From JBNJEA01 sp051745395 (GTDB lineage: Bacteria; Desulfobacterota; Desulfobacteria; Desulfobacterales; Desulfosalsimonadaceae), in contig JBNJEA010000021.1 in NCBI GenBank assembly GCA_051745395.1, positions 1 through 29,952 of the forward strand: a DNA stretch of 29,952 nt. The letters are read 5' to 3'. Under the pieces are notes generated by a model, which was given only the letters and a program-made list of their open reading frames with translations, had not been told where the DNA came from and did no database searches. How positions within the stretch are numbered: position 1 is the stretch's first letter; each line of letters begins with the position of its first letter. Positions 15,633 through 23,669 of this stretch are shown in pieces. A program made the translations under genes and the position numbers.

Positions 15633-16019
15633 CTATTCCAGGTGATCGTCGACGATTTCCATCAACTTGTCCATGTCGATGGGCTTGGGGATGTAGTCGT
15701 CGGCCAGCGTGGTTTTGCCGTCATGATGGGTATAGCTGGTGGTCTGCACGGCATCGGCCACGGCGGTCAACAGCACAACGGCGATGTCTTTGTAGGTATC
15801 GCTTGCCTTGACCTCGTCGCAAACCGCCCAGCCGTTTTTACGGGGCATCATGACGTCTAAGATCATCAGTGCCGGCTTTTCCTCCTTGAGCTTGTCCATC
15901 GCCTCTTCGCCGTCATAGGCTTTGACGACCCGGTAGTCCTTGGATTCCAGCTTCATGGATACGGCCTCGACCAGATCCGGATCGTCATCGACGACCATGA
16001 CCAATTTTTTTTCGCTCAT
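15633..16019 (-). CDS. Single-domain response regulator (CheY-like receiver)
   Basis: A 128-residue receiver with no output domain. The acidic pocket is in VVDDDPDL, the phosphorylated Asp in ILDVMMPRKNGW, the Thr in VVLLTAVAD and the Lys in YIPKPIDMDKL. Between the conserved Thr and Lys there is a longer than usual loop (about 27 residues, containing TTSYTHHDGKT), which replaces the usual helix 4/strand 5 connection. ATG 16019 follows AAGGAGCGAAG; the frame extends further upstream but overlaps metF. It lies 53 bp after metF as the last gene of the methylenetetrahydrofolate reductase operon. It may be a phosphate acceptor for a kinase encoded elsewhere, perhaps one of the kinases 3-5 kb downstream. 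Its role in this operon is unknown. Confidence 0.85.
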   Translation of the reverse strand: MSEKKLVMVVDDDPDLVEAVSMKLESKDYRVVKAYDGEEAMDKLKEEKPALMILDVMMPRKNGWAVCDEVKASDTYKDIAVVLLTAVADAVQTTSYTHHDGKTTLADDYIPKPIDMDKLMEIVDDHLE

Positions 16020-16072
16020 ATTGCTTCGCTCCTTGCATTTTGGCTTTTCTACCCAACGAAATCCGGTGTTGT

Positions 16073-16996
16073 CTATACTTGCGGCCGCGGCATCAACCCG
16101 GCCTTTTCGACAATTTCCGGGACCTTTTCCTCCCATTCGATGGCCATAATATGAAATCCATGGACGCCGTCAAGCTCTTTTAACCGCTCGATGGTCTCCA
16201 CGGCGATCTTGATGCCCTCGGCCGGCATGTCTTTTTTCTCCACGCCCTCCATCCGCTTGACCACGGCATCGGGCACGTCCATGCCGGGGACCTTGTTTTT
16301 CATGTAGCGGGCCATGCCGGCGGTTTTCATGGGCGTGATACCGGCTAAGATATGCACCTTTTCATGCAGGCCCCGGTCGCAGACGCCCTTCATCCAATCC
16401 TCGAACTTGTCGATGTTGTAGATGCACTGGGTCTGGATAAAATCCGCCCCCGCACGTACCTTTTTGGCCAGTCGCATCACCCGGAGTTCAAACGGATCGG
16501 CAAACGGGTTGGCCGCCGCGCCCACAAACATCTTCGGCGGCGGATCGACGGGTTTTCCGCCCTGGAACAGGCCTTCATCGCGCATCTTGGTCACGGCCTG
16601 GATCAACTGCACCGAGTCGAGATCGTAGACATTGCTGGCCATGGGATGATCGCCGAAATGCGGATGATCGCCGGACAGACACAGCATGGTATTGATGCCG
16701 TGGGAATAGGCGCCGATGACGTCGGCCTGCATGGCCAGGCGGTTGCGGTCACGGGTCACCATCTGCAATACCGGGTCCATCCCCATCTGCTTGATCAAAA
16801 TCCCGGCCGCCCAGCTCGACATGCGAACCATGGCGGTCTGGTTGTCGGTGACATTGACGGCATCGACACAGCCGCGCAGCAATTCGGCCTTTTCTTTTAC
16901 CTTTTCAGGCATCGCCCCCCGGGGCGGCCCGCACTCGGATGTCACCGCGAGGCTGCCGGATGCCAGAACCTTTTCTAACCTGCTTTCCGTTTTCAT
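16073..16996 (-). CDS. metF: Methylenetetrahydrofolate reductase, MetF-type
   Basis: A 307-residue TIM-barrel flavoprotein reducing 5,10-methylene-THF to 5-methyl-THF, or the reverse in acetate/CO oxidisers. The conserved N-terminal Glu is in TSECGPPRG. Barrel motifs include TDNQTAMVRMSS, TRDRNRLAMQAD, LCLSGDHPHFGDHP and AGADFIQTQCIYN. The size matches the short MetF used with MetV in acetogens and sulfate reducers, not the longer E. coli or eukaryotic forms. The start codon overlaps the metV stop by four bases (ATGA), implying translational coupling, and MetV is its expected partner. It is the second MetF-like protein of the operon and the more typical of the two. Confidence 0.9.
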   Translation of the reverse strand: MKTESRLEKVLASGSLAVTSECGPPRGAMPEKVKEKAELLRGCVDAVNVTDNQTAMVRMSSWAAGILIKQMGMDPVLQMVTRDRNRLAMQADVIGAYSHGINTMLCLSGDHPHFGDHPMASNVYDLDSVQLIQAVTKMRDEGLFQGGKPVDPPPKMFVGAAANPFADPFELRVMRLAKKVRAGADFIQTQCIYNIDKFEDWMKGVCDRGLHEKVHILAGITPMKTAGMARYMKNKVPGMDVPDAVVKRMEGVEKKDMPAEGIKIAVETIERLKELDGVHGFHIMAIEWEEKVPEIVEKAGLMPRPQV

Positions 16997-17661
16997 GATG
17001 ACAAGTCCTCTCTGATGATTTTCCGGGGACCACCGTCCCGGCTGGACCGCCAGTCTTTGGCCTCCATGATTTCTTCATACCGCTTTTCCAGCCCCAGCGC
17101 CTTTAACCGGTCCCAGATCAACTGCCAGGCGCAGTCGATGTTGGGATCAATTTCGCACTTGCCGAGCGTTGATCCGCCGCAGGGTCCGTTTAACAGCCGC
17201 TTGGAGCACCGGGCCACCGGGCAGATTCCGCCGGTAATGCCCAGCACGCAGTCGCCGCAGCCCTGGCAGCGCTCCGCCCATACGCCCTGGCGTTCGGATG
17301 CGCCCATGAAACTGGTATTGACCGCCGGAAACACCGGCTTTTCCCGGTAGCGGCCGGCGATGGTCTGCACGCCGCAGCCGCAGGCCATCGATAAAACCGC
17401 GTCCGCGGAATCGACGTAATTGACCAGCTCTTCCACGTATTCCGGGTCGCACTGCCGCTCCAGGGTGATTTCCTTGATCTCCAGGGTCTTGCCCTGCTTT
17501 AAAAAATGCATCTGGAGGGCTGATGAGAGCAATCCGACCTCTTTGCGGCCGCCGGCGGAGCAGACGCTCACGCACTCGTTGCAGCCCACGAGAAGGATGC
17601 GATCATAGGGCGACACACACGCGATAATTTCTTCCATCGGTTTTTGTTCAGCCGTAATCAT
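16993..17661 (-). CDS. metV: MetV-type zinc/iron-sulfur partner of methylenetetrahydrofolate reductase
   Basis: A 222-residue cysteine-rich protein. The N-terminal part has GCNECVSVCSAGG. The C-terminal half contains CQGCGDCVLGITGGICP, CSKRLLNGPCGG and CEIDPNIDC, the hallmark pattern of MetV and of the C-terminal MTHFR-associated zinc/Fe-S domain. In Moorella-type systems MetV joins MetF to an HdrA/MvhD electron-transfer module. Here metV lies between mvhD and metF. ATG 17661 is preceded by GGAG at ten bases. Its leader is occupied by a 108-bp inverted-repeat element, which separates it from mvhD and could affect its expression. Confidence 0.87.
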   Translation of the reverse strand: MITAEQKPMEEIIACVSPYDRILLVGCNECVSVCSAGGRKEVGLLSSALQMHFLKQGKTLEIKEITLERQCDPEYVEELVNYVDSADAVLSMACGCGVQTIAGRYREKPVFPAVNTSFMGASERQGVWAERCQGCGDCVLGITGGICPVARCSKRLLNGPCGGSTLGKCEIDPNIDCAWQLIWDRLKALGLEKRYEEIMEAKDWRSSRDGGPRKIIREDLSS

Positions 17662-17693
17662 CTTATTTTTTCTCCAACTTGAATTTCACTATG

Positions 17694-17801
17694 TAGTGCC
17701 CGAACGAAAACCAGGATTTTTCGCCAAGGTCCCCGCTTTGGCGGGATCTACGCTTCGCTTCGACAAGGACGGCGAAAAAGACGGTTTTCGTTCCGGCACT
17801 A
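17694..17801. repeat. Inverted-repeat element between mvhD and metV
   Basis: The left arm, 17694-17725 (TAGTGCCCGAACGAAAACC, ending TTTTTCGCC), is an imperfect inverted copy of the right arm, 17771-17801 (starting GGCGAAAAAG, ending TTCCGGCACTA). Only a few mismatches occur near the middle of each arm. The 45-bp centre contains a smaller hairpin, CCCCGC-TTTGGCGGGA type, and the segment GATCTACGCTTCGCTTCGAC. The layout resembles a small non-autonomous mobile or REP-like element. Its right edge includes the mvhD stop codon. No flanking direct duplication is obvious. On RNA it would fold into a stable branched hairpin inside the operon transcript. Confidence 0.75.
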
Positions 17802-18248
17802 TGAATTGGCGGCCTTTCGGCTGACATCGCCGGCCGTCGCCTCTTTAATCGGATTGGGGCCCAGCTCGCGGATTTTTTCCGTAAATTCGCGCGCGATCTC
17901 GGCAAACCGCTCGCCCATGCCCGCCGACATCCAAAACATTTCCACCCGCTCGCCGGACCAGCCGATATCATCGAGCATCTTTTTCACGTGATCGACCCGG
18001 TGGGCGGCCCGGAGATTTCCGGTCTTGAAATGGCAGTCGCCTTCCAGGCACCCGGCCACGTAGACGCCGTCGGCGCCTTTCTGCAGCGCCTTCATGATGT
18101 GCAATGCATCGACTTTGCCCGTGCACGGCACCCGGATGATTTTGACATTGGGCGGATATGTCAGCCGTTTGCTGCCCGCCATGTCGGCGGCCGTGTAGGC
18201 GCAGTAATGGCAACAGAATGCGACAATTTCCGGTTCAAACGTATTCAT
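17799..18248 (-). CDS. mvhD: MvhD-like hydrogenase/HdrA electron-transfer subunit
   Basis: A 149-residue protein of the MvhD family, which carries a [2Fe-2S] cluster and hands electrons from a dehydrogenase or hydrogenase to HdrA. The cysteine motifs are FCCHYCAYTAAD near the start, RVPCTGKVD in the middle and AGCLEGDCHF. FWMSAGMGERFAEI is also typical. Start and hdrA stop overlap by one base (TGATG), so the two are translationally coupled. The C-terminal residues and stop (complement of 17799-17801) fall at the edge of an inverted-repeat element, so the native tail may have been altered. In this operon MvhD most likely links HdrA to MetV/MetF or to another NADH/H2/formate-oxidising partner. 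Confidence 0.9.
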   Translation of the reverse strand: MNTFEPEIVAFCCHYCAYTAADMAGSKRLTYPPNVKIIRVPCTGKVDALHIMKALQKGADGVYVAGCLEGDCHFKTGNLRAAHRVDHVKKMLDDIGWSGERVEMFWMSAGMGERFAEIAREFTEKIRELGPNPIKEATAGDVSRKAANS

Positions 18249-21200
18249 CAGTTCATCCTCTCAAACAGCCCGTCGAGCTTGGCTAGAATTTGATCGTCTT
18301 CAAATTGCATCAATTGTATGGCCTTGGCCGGACAGTCCGCGACACAGGTGCCGCAGCCGTGGCAAAGGGCCGGATCGATTTCCGAATACCCGTCTGCGTT
18401 GATAAAGGGCACGTTAAAGGGACAGACCCGGACGCAAATCAGGCAGGCAGCGCACTTGGAGCCGTCGACTTTTGCCACGGCGGCGCCCAGGTTGATCTCG
18501 CTTTTGGCCAGCAAGGCCTGCGCCCGGCCGGCCGCGGCCTGGGCCTGGGTAATGCTTTCGCTGATCGATTTCGGCGAATGGGCCGTGCCGGCGACAAAAA
18601 AGCCCCGGACCGACATATCGATGGGCCGGAGCTTGACATGGTCCTCCAGGAAATAGCCGTCGTCGGTGCGCGACAGGTGAAACAAAATCGACAAATCCTC
18701 GGTGGTTTCATCATCGGCGATAAAGCCGGTGCTCAACGCCACGGCATCCGTTGCGATCTCGATGGTCCGGCCCAGGATCGCATCCCACACCGATACGGTC
18801 AGCCCGTCGCCGTCGGCGTTGACCTCGGGCCGGTTGTCGGGATTGAAGCGAATGAATTTCACCCCCAGTTGCCGGGCCTTGCGGTAGTAATCCTCCTGGA
18901 AGGCATAGGTCCGGATGTCGCGGTAGAGCACAAAGACCTGGGCCGCGGGGTTTAATTCCTTTATGCGCAGCGCATTTTTAATGGCCGTCTGGCAGCAGAT
19001 GCGCGAACAATTGGGGTTGTCGGCCTGCCGGGAACCCACGCACTGGACCATGACCACGTTTTGCCAGTTTTTGACCGCTGCGGCATCGTCTTCGATCCGG
19101 GCGTCGAGGTCGAGCTGGGTCATGACCCGGTCGTGGCTGCCCAGCAGGTATTGCTCCGGCCGGCGGGCCACGGCGCCGGTGGCCAGAATGGTCACACCGT
19201 GTTCGAGCTGCATGTAATGCATGCGGGGGCCGACCTGCACGCCCGTGGTAAACCGGCCGGGCATGCCGGCATGGTCGACGATAATGGCCTGGGTCATGAC
19301 CTGGATGCGGTCATGGGCTTCGGTTTTTTCGATCAAATCCGCCATGTAGGCCGAAACGTCTTCGCCTTGCAGGGTCCGGCGCACCGACCGGGCCAAACCG
19401 CCCAGGGCCGGCTCCCGTTCGATCAAATAGACGCGATAGCCCTGGCCGGCCAGATGCAGGGCGGCATTCATGCCGGCAACGCCGCCGCCGACCACGAGAA
19501 CATTCTGATTGACGGGCAGGGAATTTTCCATCAGCGGATGGCTCTTGCGCACGCCGGTCACGCCCATCTGAATCAATCGCCTGGCCTTTTCCGCCGCATC
19601 TTCGGGCCGGTCCATGTGCGCCCAGGTGTCCTGGTCGCGGATATTGACAATTTCGACCAGGTACTTGTTCAGCCCCGCCCGGCGCATCATGTCCTGGAAC
19701 TTGGTTTCATGGGTCCGGGGCGAGCAGCCGCCGATGACTATCCGGTTTAACCCTTCATCCCGGATCACCTGCTCGATTTTGGTCATGGAGTCGCTGCTGC
19801 AGCCGTATCCCACGGCTTCGGCCCAGGCGACATCCTCGATCCGCCGGGCGGATTCCACCACGTCTTCCACCTGGATCAACCCGCCGATATCGGCGCCGCA
19901 GTCGCAGACGAACACCCCGATTTTCGGCGCCTGGCCGGATACGTCGCGCTCCGGCGGAAATTCGGTCTCCATTTCATCGCCGGCCGACTCGATGGCGGGC
20001 AGGTTCCCGCCGGCCATGGCAGCCGCGGCACTGGCCTGGACCATGGTTTCCGGGATGTCTTTGGGGCTTTCATACACCCCGCAGACGTAAATGCCCTCCC
20101 GCGATGTGGCCACGGGGGCGAAACTGTCGGTTTTGGCGAAATGGTGCTCGTTTAATTCGATGCCGAGGCGCCCGGCAAGGTCCACAACGCTCGCCGGCAC
20201 CCGAAAGCCCGTGGAAAGCACCACCATGTCAAAGGTTTCGGTATGATGCCGGCTTTGCTCGTCGGTGGTATAGGTGATCGAAAGATCCCGGGTCGCCGGG
20301 TCTTCGATTATCGAGTGCGGCCGGCTCCGGATCAGCCGAAGGCCGTATTCGTTTTCCGCCCGGTTGAGGTAACGTTCGTAGTCCTTGCCGCATGTGCGCA
20401 TGTCCATGTAAAACACGCTGGTCTCGATATCTTCGGCAAAGCGTTCCTTGGTGACAATGGCCTCCTTGAGGGCATACATGCAGCAGACGCTGGAACAATA
20501 GGGGACATCGCCCTTATTGATCCCCCGGGAGCCCACGCACTGTATCCAGGCCACCTTCCGGGGCCGCCGGCTGTCCGACGGCCGCGTCAACTGCCCCTGG
20601 GTGGGGCCGGAAGCCGACATGATGCGCTCGTACTGCAAGCCCGTCACCACGTTGGGATACTGGCCGCCGCCGAAATTGTCGAGCACGTCCGGATCAAACA
20701 ACTCGGCGCCGACGCTTACCACAATCGAGGCCACGGAAATCGTCTCGGTTGCCGGCGCATCGTCGGCGCGGATGGCATCGGCCGGGCAGACCTTCTGCAA
20801 GGCGGCGATATCGTCGACCTTGTCCATGTCCACGGAAAAGGCATAGGGCGTGGCCTGGGGATAGCGCATACAGGTCGGCGCCCGGGGATCGAGGCCGGGC
20901 GTAAACCGGACCCATTCGGGGAACTGGTTTACGCATTCCCCGCATGCCGTACATTTTTCGATATCAATATAGCGCGGCTGCCTTTTGACGGTGACCGAAA
21001 AATTTCCCGCCTCCCCGGACACCGACTCCAAAGTGGTCATGGGTTTTAAATCGATGCGCAGCGCCCGGCCGCTTTGCGACAGGTGGGGCGAAATGGTGCA
21101 CAGGTCGCAGTTGTTGGTCGGAAAGGTCCGGTCGAGTTGGGTCATCAGCCCGCCGATGGCGTAGGATTTGTCGATTAACACGACATTGCGGCGCGATTCG

Positions 21201-21301
21201 GCCAAATCCAGCGCCGCCCGGATACCGCCCACGCCGCCGCCGATGACCAGGACCGATTTATGATCTGCCTGTTCGGTTGAAATATCGTTGAAATCTTGCA
21301 T
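18248..21301 (-). CDS. hdrA: HdrA-like flavin/iron-sulfur protein, tandem (two-flavin-domain) form
   Basis: A 1017-residue cytoplasmic flavoprotein, about 1.5 times a methanogen HdrA. The first Rossmann motif is at 17-30 (VLVIGGGVGGIRAAL), followed by the HdrA cluster motif TFPTNNCDLC at 59-68. A reduced ferredoxin insert at 117-127 reads CTACGECVNQF. A central HdrA-type segment with VCDCGADIGG and IGGCSPRTHETKF lies at about 455-570. A second full flavin domain begins near 598 (VLVVGGGVAGMNAALHLAG). Two intact [4Fe-4S] motifs lie at about 948-980 (CAACLICVRVCP and CHGCGTCVADCP). Such HdrA2-type fusions are proposed sites of flavin-based bifurcation. Neither hdrB nor hdrC is in this operon; its visible partners are mvhD, metV and metF. 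The Shine-Dalgarno is weak (GGTGA). Confidence 0.9.
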   Translation of the reverse strand: MQDFNDISTEQADHKSVLVIGGGVGGIRAALDLAESRRNVVLIDKSYAIGGLMTQLDRTFPTNNCDLCTISPHLSQSGRALRIDLKPMTTLESVSGEAGNFSVTVKRQPRYIDIEKCTACGECVNQFPEWVRFTPGLDPRAPTCMRYPQATPYAFSVDMDKVDDIAALQKVCPADAIRADDAPATETISVASIVVSVGAELFDPDVLDNFGGGQYPNVVTGLQYERIMSASGPTQGQLTRPSDSRRPRKVAWIQCVGSRGINKGDVPYCSSVCCMYALKEAIVTKERFAEDIETSVFYMDMRTCGKDYERYLNRAENEYGLRLIRSRPHSIIEDPATRDLSITYTTDEQSRHHTETFDMVVLSTGFRVPASVVDLAGRLGIELNEHHFAKTDSFAPVATSREGIYVCGVYESPKDIPETMVQASAAAAMAGGNLPAIESAGDEMETEFPPERDVSGQAPKIGVFVCDCGADIGGLIQVEDVVESARRIEDVAWAEAVGYGCSSDSMTKIEQVIRDEGLNRIVIGGCSPRTHETKFQDMMRRAGLNKYLVEIVNIRDQDTWAHMDRPEDAAEKARRLIQMGVTGVRKSHPLMENSLPVNQNVLVVGGGVAGMNAALHLAGQGYRVYLIEREPALGGLARSVRRTLQGEDVSAYMADLIEKTEAHDRIQVMTQAIIVDHAGMPGRFTTGVQVGPRMHYMQLEHGVTILATGAVARRPEQYLLGSHDRVMTQLDLDARIEDDAAAVKNWQNVVMVQCVGSRQADNPNCSRICCQTAIKNALRIKELNPAAQVFVLYRDIRTYAFQEDYYRKARQLGVKFIRFNPDNRPEVNADGDGLTVSVWDAILGRTIEIATDAVALSTGFIADDETTEDLSILFHLSRTDDGYFLEDHVKLRPIDMSVRGFFVAGTAHSPKSISESITQAQAAAGRAQALLAKSEINLGAAVAKVDGSKCAACLICVRVCPFNVPFINADGYSEIDPALCHGCGTCVADCPAKAIQLMQFEDDQILAKLDGLFERMN

Positions 21302-21345
21302 TTGCTTTTCACCAGATTTATAAAGTCATTTTTCCATTGGTGCGC

Positions 21346-22218
21346 TTAAAGGCCCGCGCTTTCCAGTATTGCAGGCACACGGTGTTCCCATCCCAGGGTG
21401 GTGATCTTGATCCCCTGGGTCATCTTGCGCATCCCGGCGGCCATTTCGCCCGCCATGCGGATACATTCCGCTTCCCGGTCCCCGGCTTTGCGAATCCGCC
21501 GGATCATGTCCTCGGATATCTTCGTGCTCGGATCGTTAATGGACATGTAGCGGGCCATGCCCACGTTCTTGAGCAAAAACACGGTGCCGACCACCGGCAC
21601 CTCCAAAGGCGCCAGGGCCTTGACCACCCGCTCATAGAAGGTCAGATCAAAAATCGGCGGTGTGAGAATAAAACCGGCGCCGGCACTGACCATCTCCCGG
21701 AGCCGGGCCACTTCCTGTTCCAGTCCGGCATCATCTGCAAAAGGCGCCATGGCGCAGCCCACCGAAAATTCCGGGACCCCCTTGAGTTCGAAACCGGCCA
21801 GATCCACGCCTTCCCGCAGGGAGGCGATCATCTTTAAAATGCCCAGTTCATCCAAATCATCCACCGGCGCGGCTTCCCGGTGATCCCCGCTGGCAATGGC
21901 TTCGCCGGGCGCAACCATCAGATTCTGAATCCCCAGCACATGGGCGGCCAGCAGATCGCCCTGCAGGGCCATGCGGTTGCGGTCCCGGCCGTAAACATGG
22001 ATCATGGTTTCAAGTCCCTGCTGGCGCATCAGCACGCCGCCGGCCAGGGCACTCATGCGCATAATGCCGTTGTCCATATCCGGTATCACCACGGCGTCGA
22101 CCCGCCCCTTGATGCGCTTGGCATTGGTGACCAGCTCGGAAATATCAACCCCCTTGGGGGTGTTTATTTCGGCCATCACCACGAATTTACCGGCTGAAAA
22201 TTTCTGATTTAAGCTCAT
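21346..22218 (-). CDS. Second MetF-like methylenetetrahydrofolate reductase family protein
   Basis: A 290-residue paralogue of the MetF encoded 4.4 kb downstream and the first gene of the operon. It shares the barrel landmarks: Glu in VMAEINTPKG, NGIMRMSALAGGVLMRQQG, YGRDRNRMALQGD, then SAGAGFILTPPIFD. It departs from MetF where the typical LSGDHP strand becomes VAPGEAIASGDHREA, which borders the flavin/folate pocket. A GAGG Shine-Dalgarno precedes the ATG. hdrA follows after 44 bp. It could be a second reductase, a methyltransferase-linked variant, or a subunit that binds folate with changed activity. Cofactor preference cannot be predicted from sequence alone. Confidence 0.8.
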   Translation of the reverse strand: MSLNQKFSAGKFVVMAEINTPKGVDISELVTNAKRIKGRVDAVVIPDMDNGIMRMSALAGGVLMRQQGLETMIHVYGRDRNRMALQGDLLAAHVLGIQNLMVAPGEAIASGDHREAAPVDDLDELGILKMIASLREGVDLAGFELKGVPEFSVGCAMAPFADDAGLEQEVARLREMVSAGAGFILTPPIFDLTFYERVVKALAPLEVPVVGTVFLLKNVGMARYMSINDPSTKISEDMIRRIRKAGDREAECIRMAGEMAAGMRKMTQGIKITTLGWEHRVPAILESAGL

Positions 22219-22270
22219 CTCGCAAACCTCGTCTGTTTTGAAGGCACTGATGCTGTTACACCTTTATGAC

Positions 22271-22289
22271 ATTGGAAACCGTTTTCAAT
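22271..22289. promoter_or_regulatory. Operator-like 19-bp palindrome upstream of the metF-like gene
   Basis: ATTGGAAACCGTTTTCAAT is a palindrome around a central C. Eight of nine arm positions pair and the ninth is G/T. It lies 53 bp before the start codon, downstream of the candidate promoter, a position suited to a repressor site. No regulator gene is adjacent. Confidence 0.4.
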
Positions 22290-22492
22290 AAAATCCATAC
22301 GGATTTGCAGTTTCTTATATAACTTTCTGATTTTAAAGAAAATACTATTTGATTGAATCAAAATCAAAAAAGAGATTGGATCGGGGAGGAAGTGGAAGTG
22401 GCGACCGTTGACTGTGGGTTTCACGGCTCTGATCTAAAGAAAATTTATATTAATTTTAAAATGTTACACTATCTTTTTTTTAAAAAGGTTGT

Positions 22493-22521
22493 ATAAGAAC
22501 ACTTTAAAAAATAATTGTCAA
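22493..22521 (-). promoter_or_regulatory. Candidate sigma-70 promoter for the metF/hdrA/mvhD/metV/metF operon
   Basis: On the minus strand TTGACA (22521-22516) and TCTTAT (22498-22493) are separated by 17 bp. The -35 is perfect and the -10 matches four of six positions in an AT-rich setting. It would give a leader of about 270 nt. Judged by eye; nearer promoters are not excluded. Confidence 0.4.
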
Positions 22522-22661
22522 ATATTTTTTGAGCGTATGCACACAACTCTTATTTTTTGCTGTGCGGCCAAGAGAATCGACGGTCAACAAAATGCCCCCT
22601 ATGACACAAACACCGTCACAAATCAAGAATAAAGCCGAATCCTACGAATGGAAAAAACATC

Positions 22662-23435
22662 TCAATCCGTTTTTTTGGTCCGCTGCCAGATGCGCTCCTT
22701 TTCGGCCATGGGCATCTCGGACAGCGGGATGTCGCGGTCTTCGGCGGCATCTTCGATGGCGGCAAACCGGGTCATGAACTTTTTGTTGCTCCGGCGCAGG
22801 GCCGCCTCCGGGTCCACGCCTAGCATCCGGGACAAGTTGACCACGGAAAAGATCAAGTCGCCGATTTCGTCGAAAACGGCGCCTTCTTCCCCGTTTTCAA
22901 CCGCCTCGGAGACCTCGGCGACTTCTTCGGTGATTTTTTCCGCCACCCCGCCGGCATCGGCCCAGTCAAAGCCCGCCCGGCTGGCCGCGGACTGGATTTT
23001 CAAGGCAAACAACAGCGCCGGCAAAGTCTCGGGAACGCCTTCGAGTATGGATTTGCGACCGGTTTTTCCGTTTTCCTTCCGCTTGAGACGATCCCAGTTG
23101 ACCTTGACCTCGTCGGCATCGGCGACCCGGGTGCTGCCGAAGACGTGCGGGTGGCGGTAAATGAGTTTATCGCACAAAAGCTCGACCACGTCGGCCAGCT
23201 CGAACTCCGCGTTGTCGCGGGCAATCAGGCTGTGGAACACCACCTGCAGCAATACATCGCCAAGCTCTTCCTTCATGTCCTCGGCGCTTTCGTTTTCAAT
23301 GGCATCGGCCAGCTCGTAGGCCTCCTCGATGGCGCATCGCATGATGCTTTTATGGTCCTGCTCGGCATCCCAGGGGCAGCCGCCCGGCGCCCGCAGGGTT
23401 TCCATGATATCGATAAGCCGGTCCATTGCTTTCAT
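22662..23435 (-). CDS. mazG: Nucleoside triphosphate pyrophosphohydrolase MazG
   Basis: A 257-residue all-alpha house-cleaning enzyme hydrolysing (d)NTPs to NMP and pyrophosphate with Mg2+. Two MazG domains are present. The first has RAPGGCPWDAEQDH, the metal-binding EEAYELADAIE and EELGDVLLQVVFH. The second has EVAEVSEAVE and EIGDLIFSVVNLSR. The C-terminal FMTRFAAIED and PLSEMPMAEKERIW follow the E. coli MazG pattern. ATG 23435 has GAGG upstream; a TTG at 23441 is a poor alternative. It is a single gene, divergent from the ABC transporter operon. No toxin-antitoxin mazEF genes are adjacent, so a stand-alone nucleotide-pool role is likely. Confidence 0.93.
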   Translation of the reverse strand: MKAMDRLIDIMETLRAPGGCPWDAEQDHKSIMRCAIEEAYELADAIENESAEDMKEELGDVLLQVVFHSLIARDNAEFELADVVELLCDKLIYRHPHVFGSTRVADADEVKVNWDRLKRKENGKTGRKSILEGVPETLPALLFALKIQSAASRAGFDWADAGGVAEKITEEVAEVSEAVENGEEGAVFDEIGDLIFSVVNLSRMLGVDPEAALRRSNKKFMTRFAAIEDAAEDRDIPLSEMPMAEKERIWQRTKKTD

Positions 23436-23591
23436 TTTCAAGTCCTCGTGTGGGCGTCAATTTTCCATAAAAAGCATTTACAATAAACCCATATGCCACG
23501 GCGGTCAATGCCGCCTCATATTTTATAATAAATCAATGCCCTTGTCCCTACCTTGAGCGATATTGGCCCCCGGAGGGGGCCCAATTATTTG

Positions 23592-23620
23592 TTGACAAAG
23601 CCGGGACAACTTTATATTTT
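23592..23620 (+). promoter_or_regulatory. Candidate sigma-70 promoter for the gldA operon
   Basis: TTGACA (23592-23597) and TATTTT (23615-23620) are separated by 17 bp. The -35 is perfect and the -10 is 4 of 6. Transcription would begin near 23627 and pass through the hairpin at 23670-23696. Confidence 0.5.
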
Positions 23621-23669
23621 CCATAGCCGTGGGTAGTCATTGCCGAATGGTTGCTCATAACTCCCCCTG

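Larger units (their letters stand above)
22219..22661. other. AT-rich leader region upstream of the MetF/HdrA operon
   Basis: A 443-bp non-coding stretch between mazG and the metF-like gene, both on the minus strand. The part at 22440-22540 is markedly AT-rich against a GC-rich background. It holds a candidate promoter and an operator-like palindrome, listed separately. I recognised no known riboswitch in the roughly 270-nt predicted leader. No clear terminator for mazG was found. Confidence 0.5.

Noticed and set aside
22662..23435. MazEF-type toxin-antitoxin locus
   Set aside because: The protein is the MazG pyrophosphohydrolase; no small toxin or antitoxin genes flank it.
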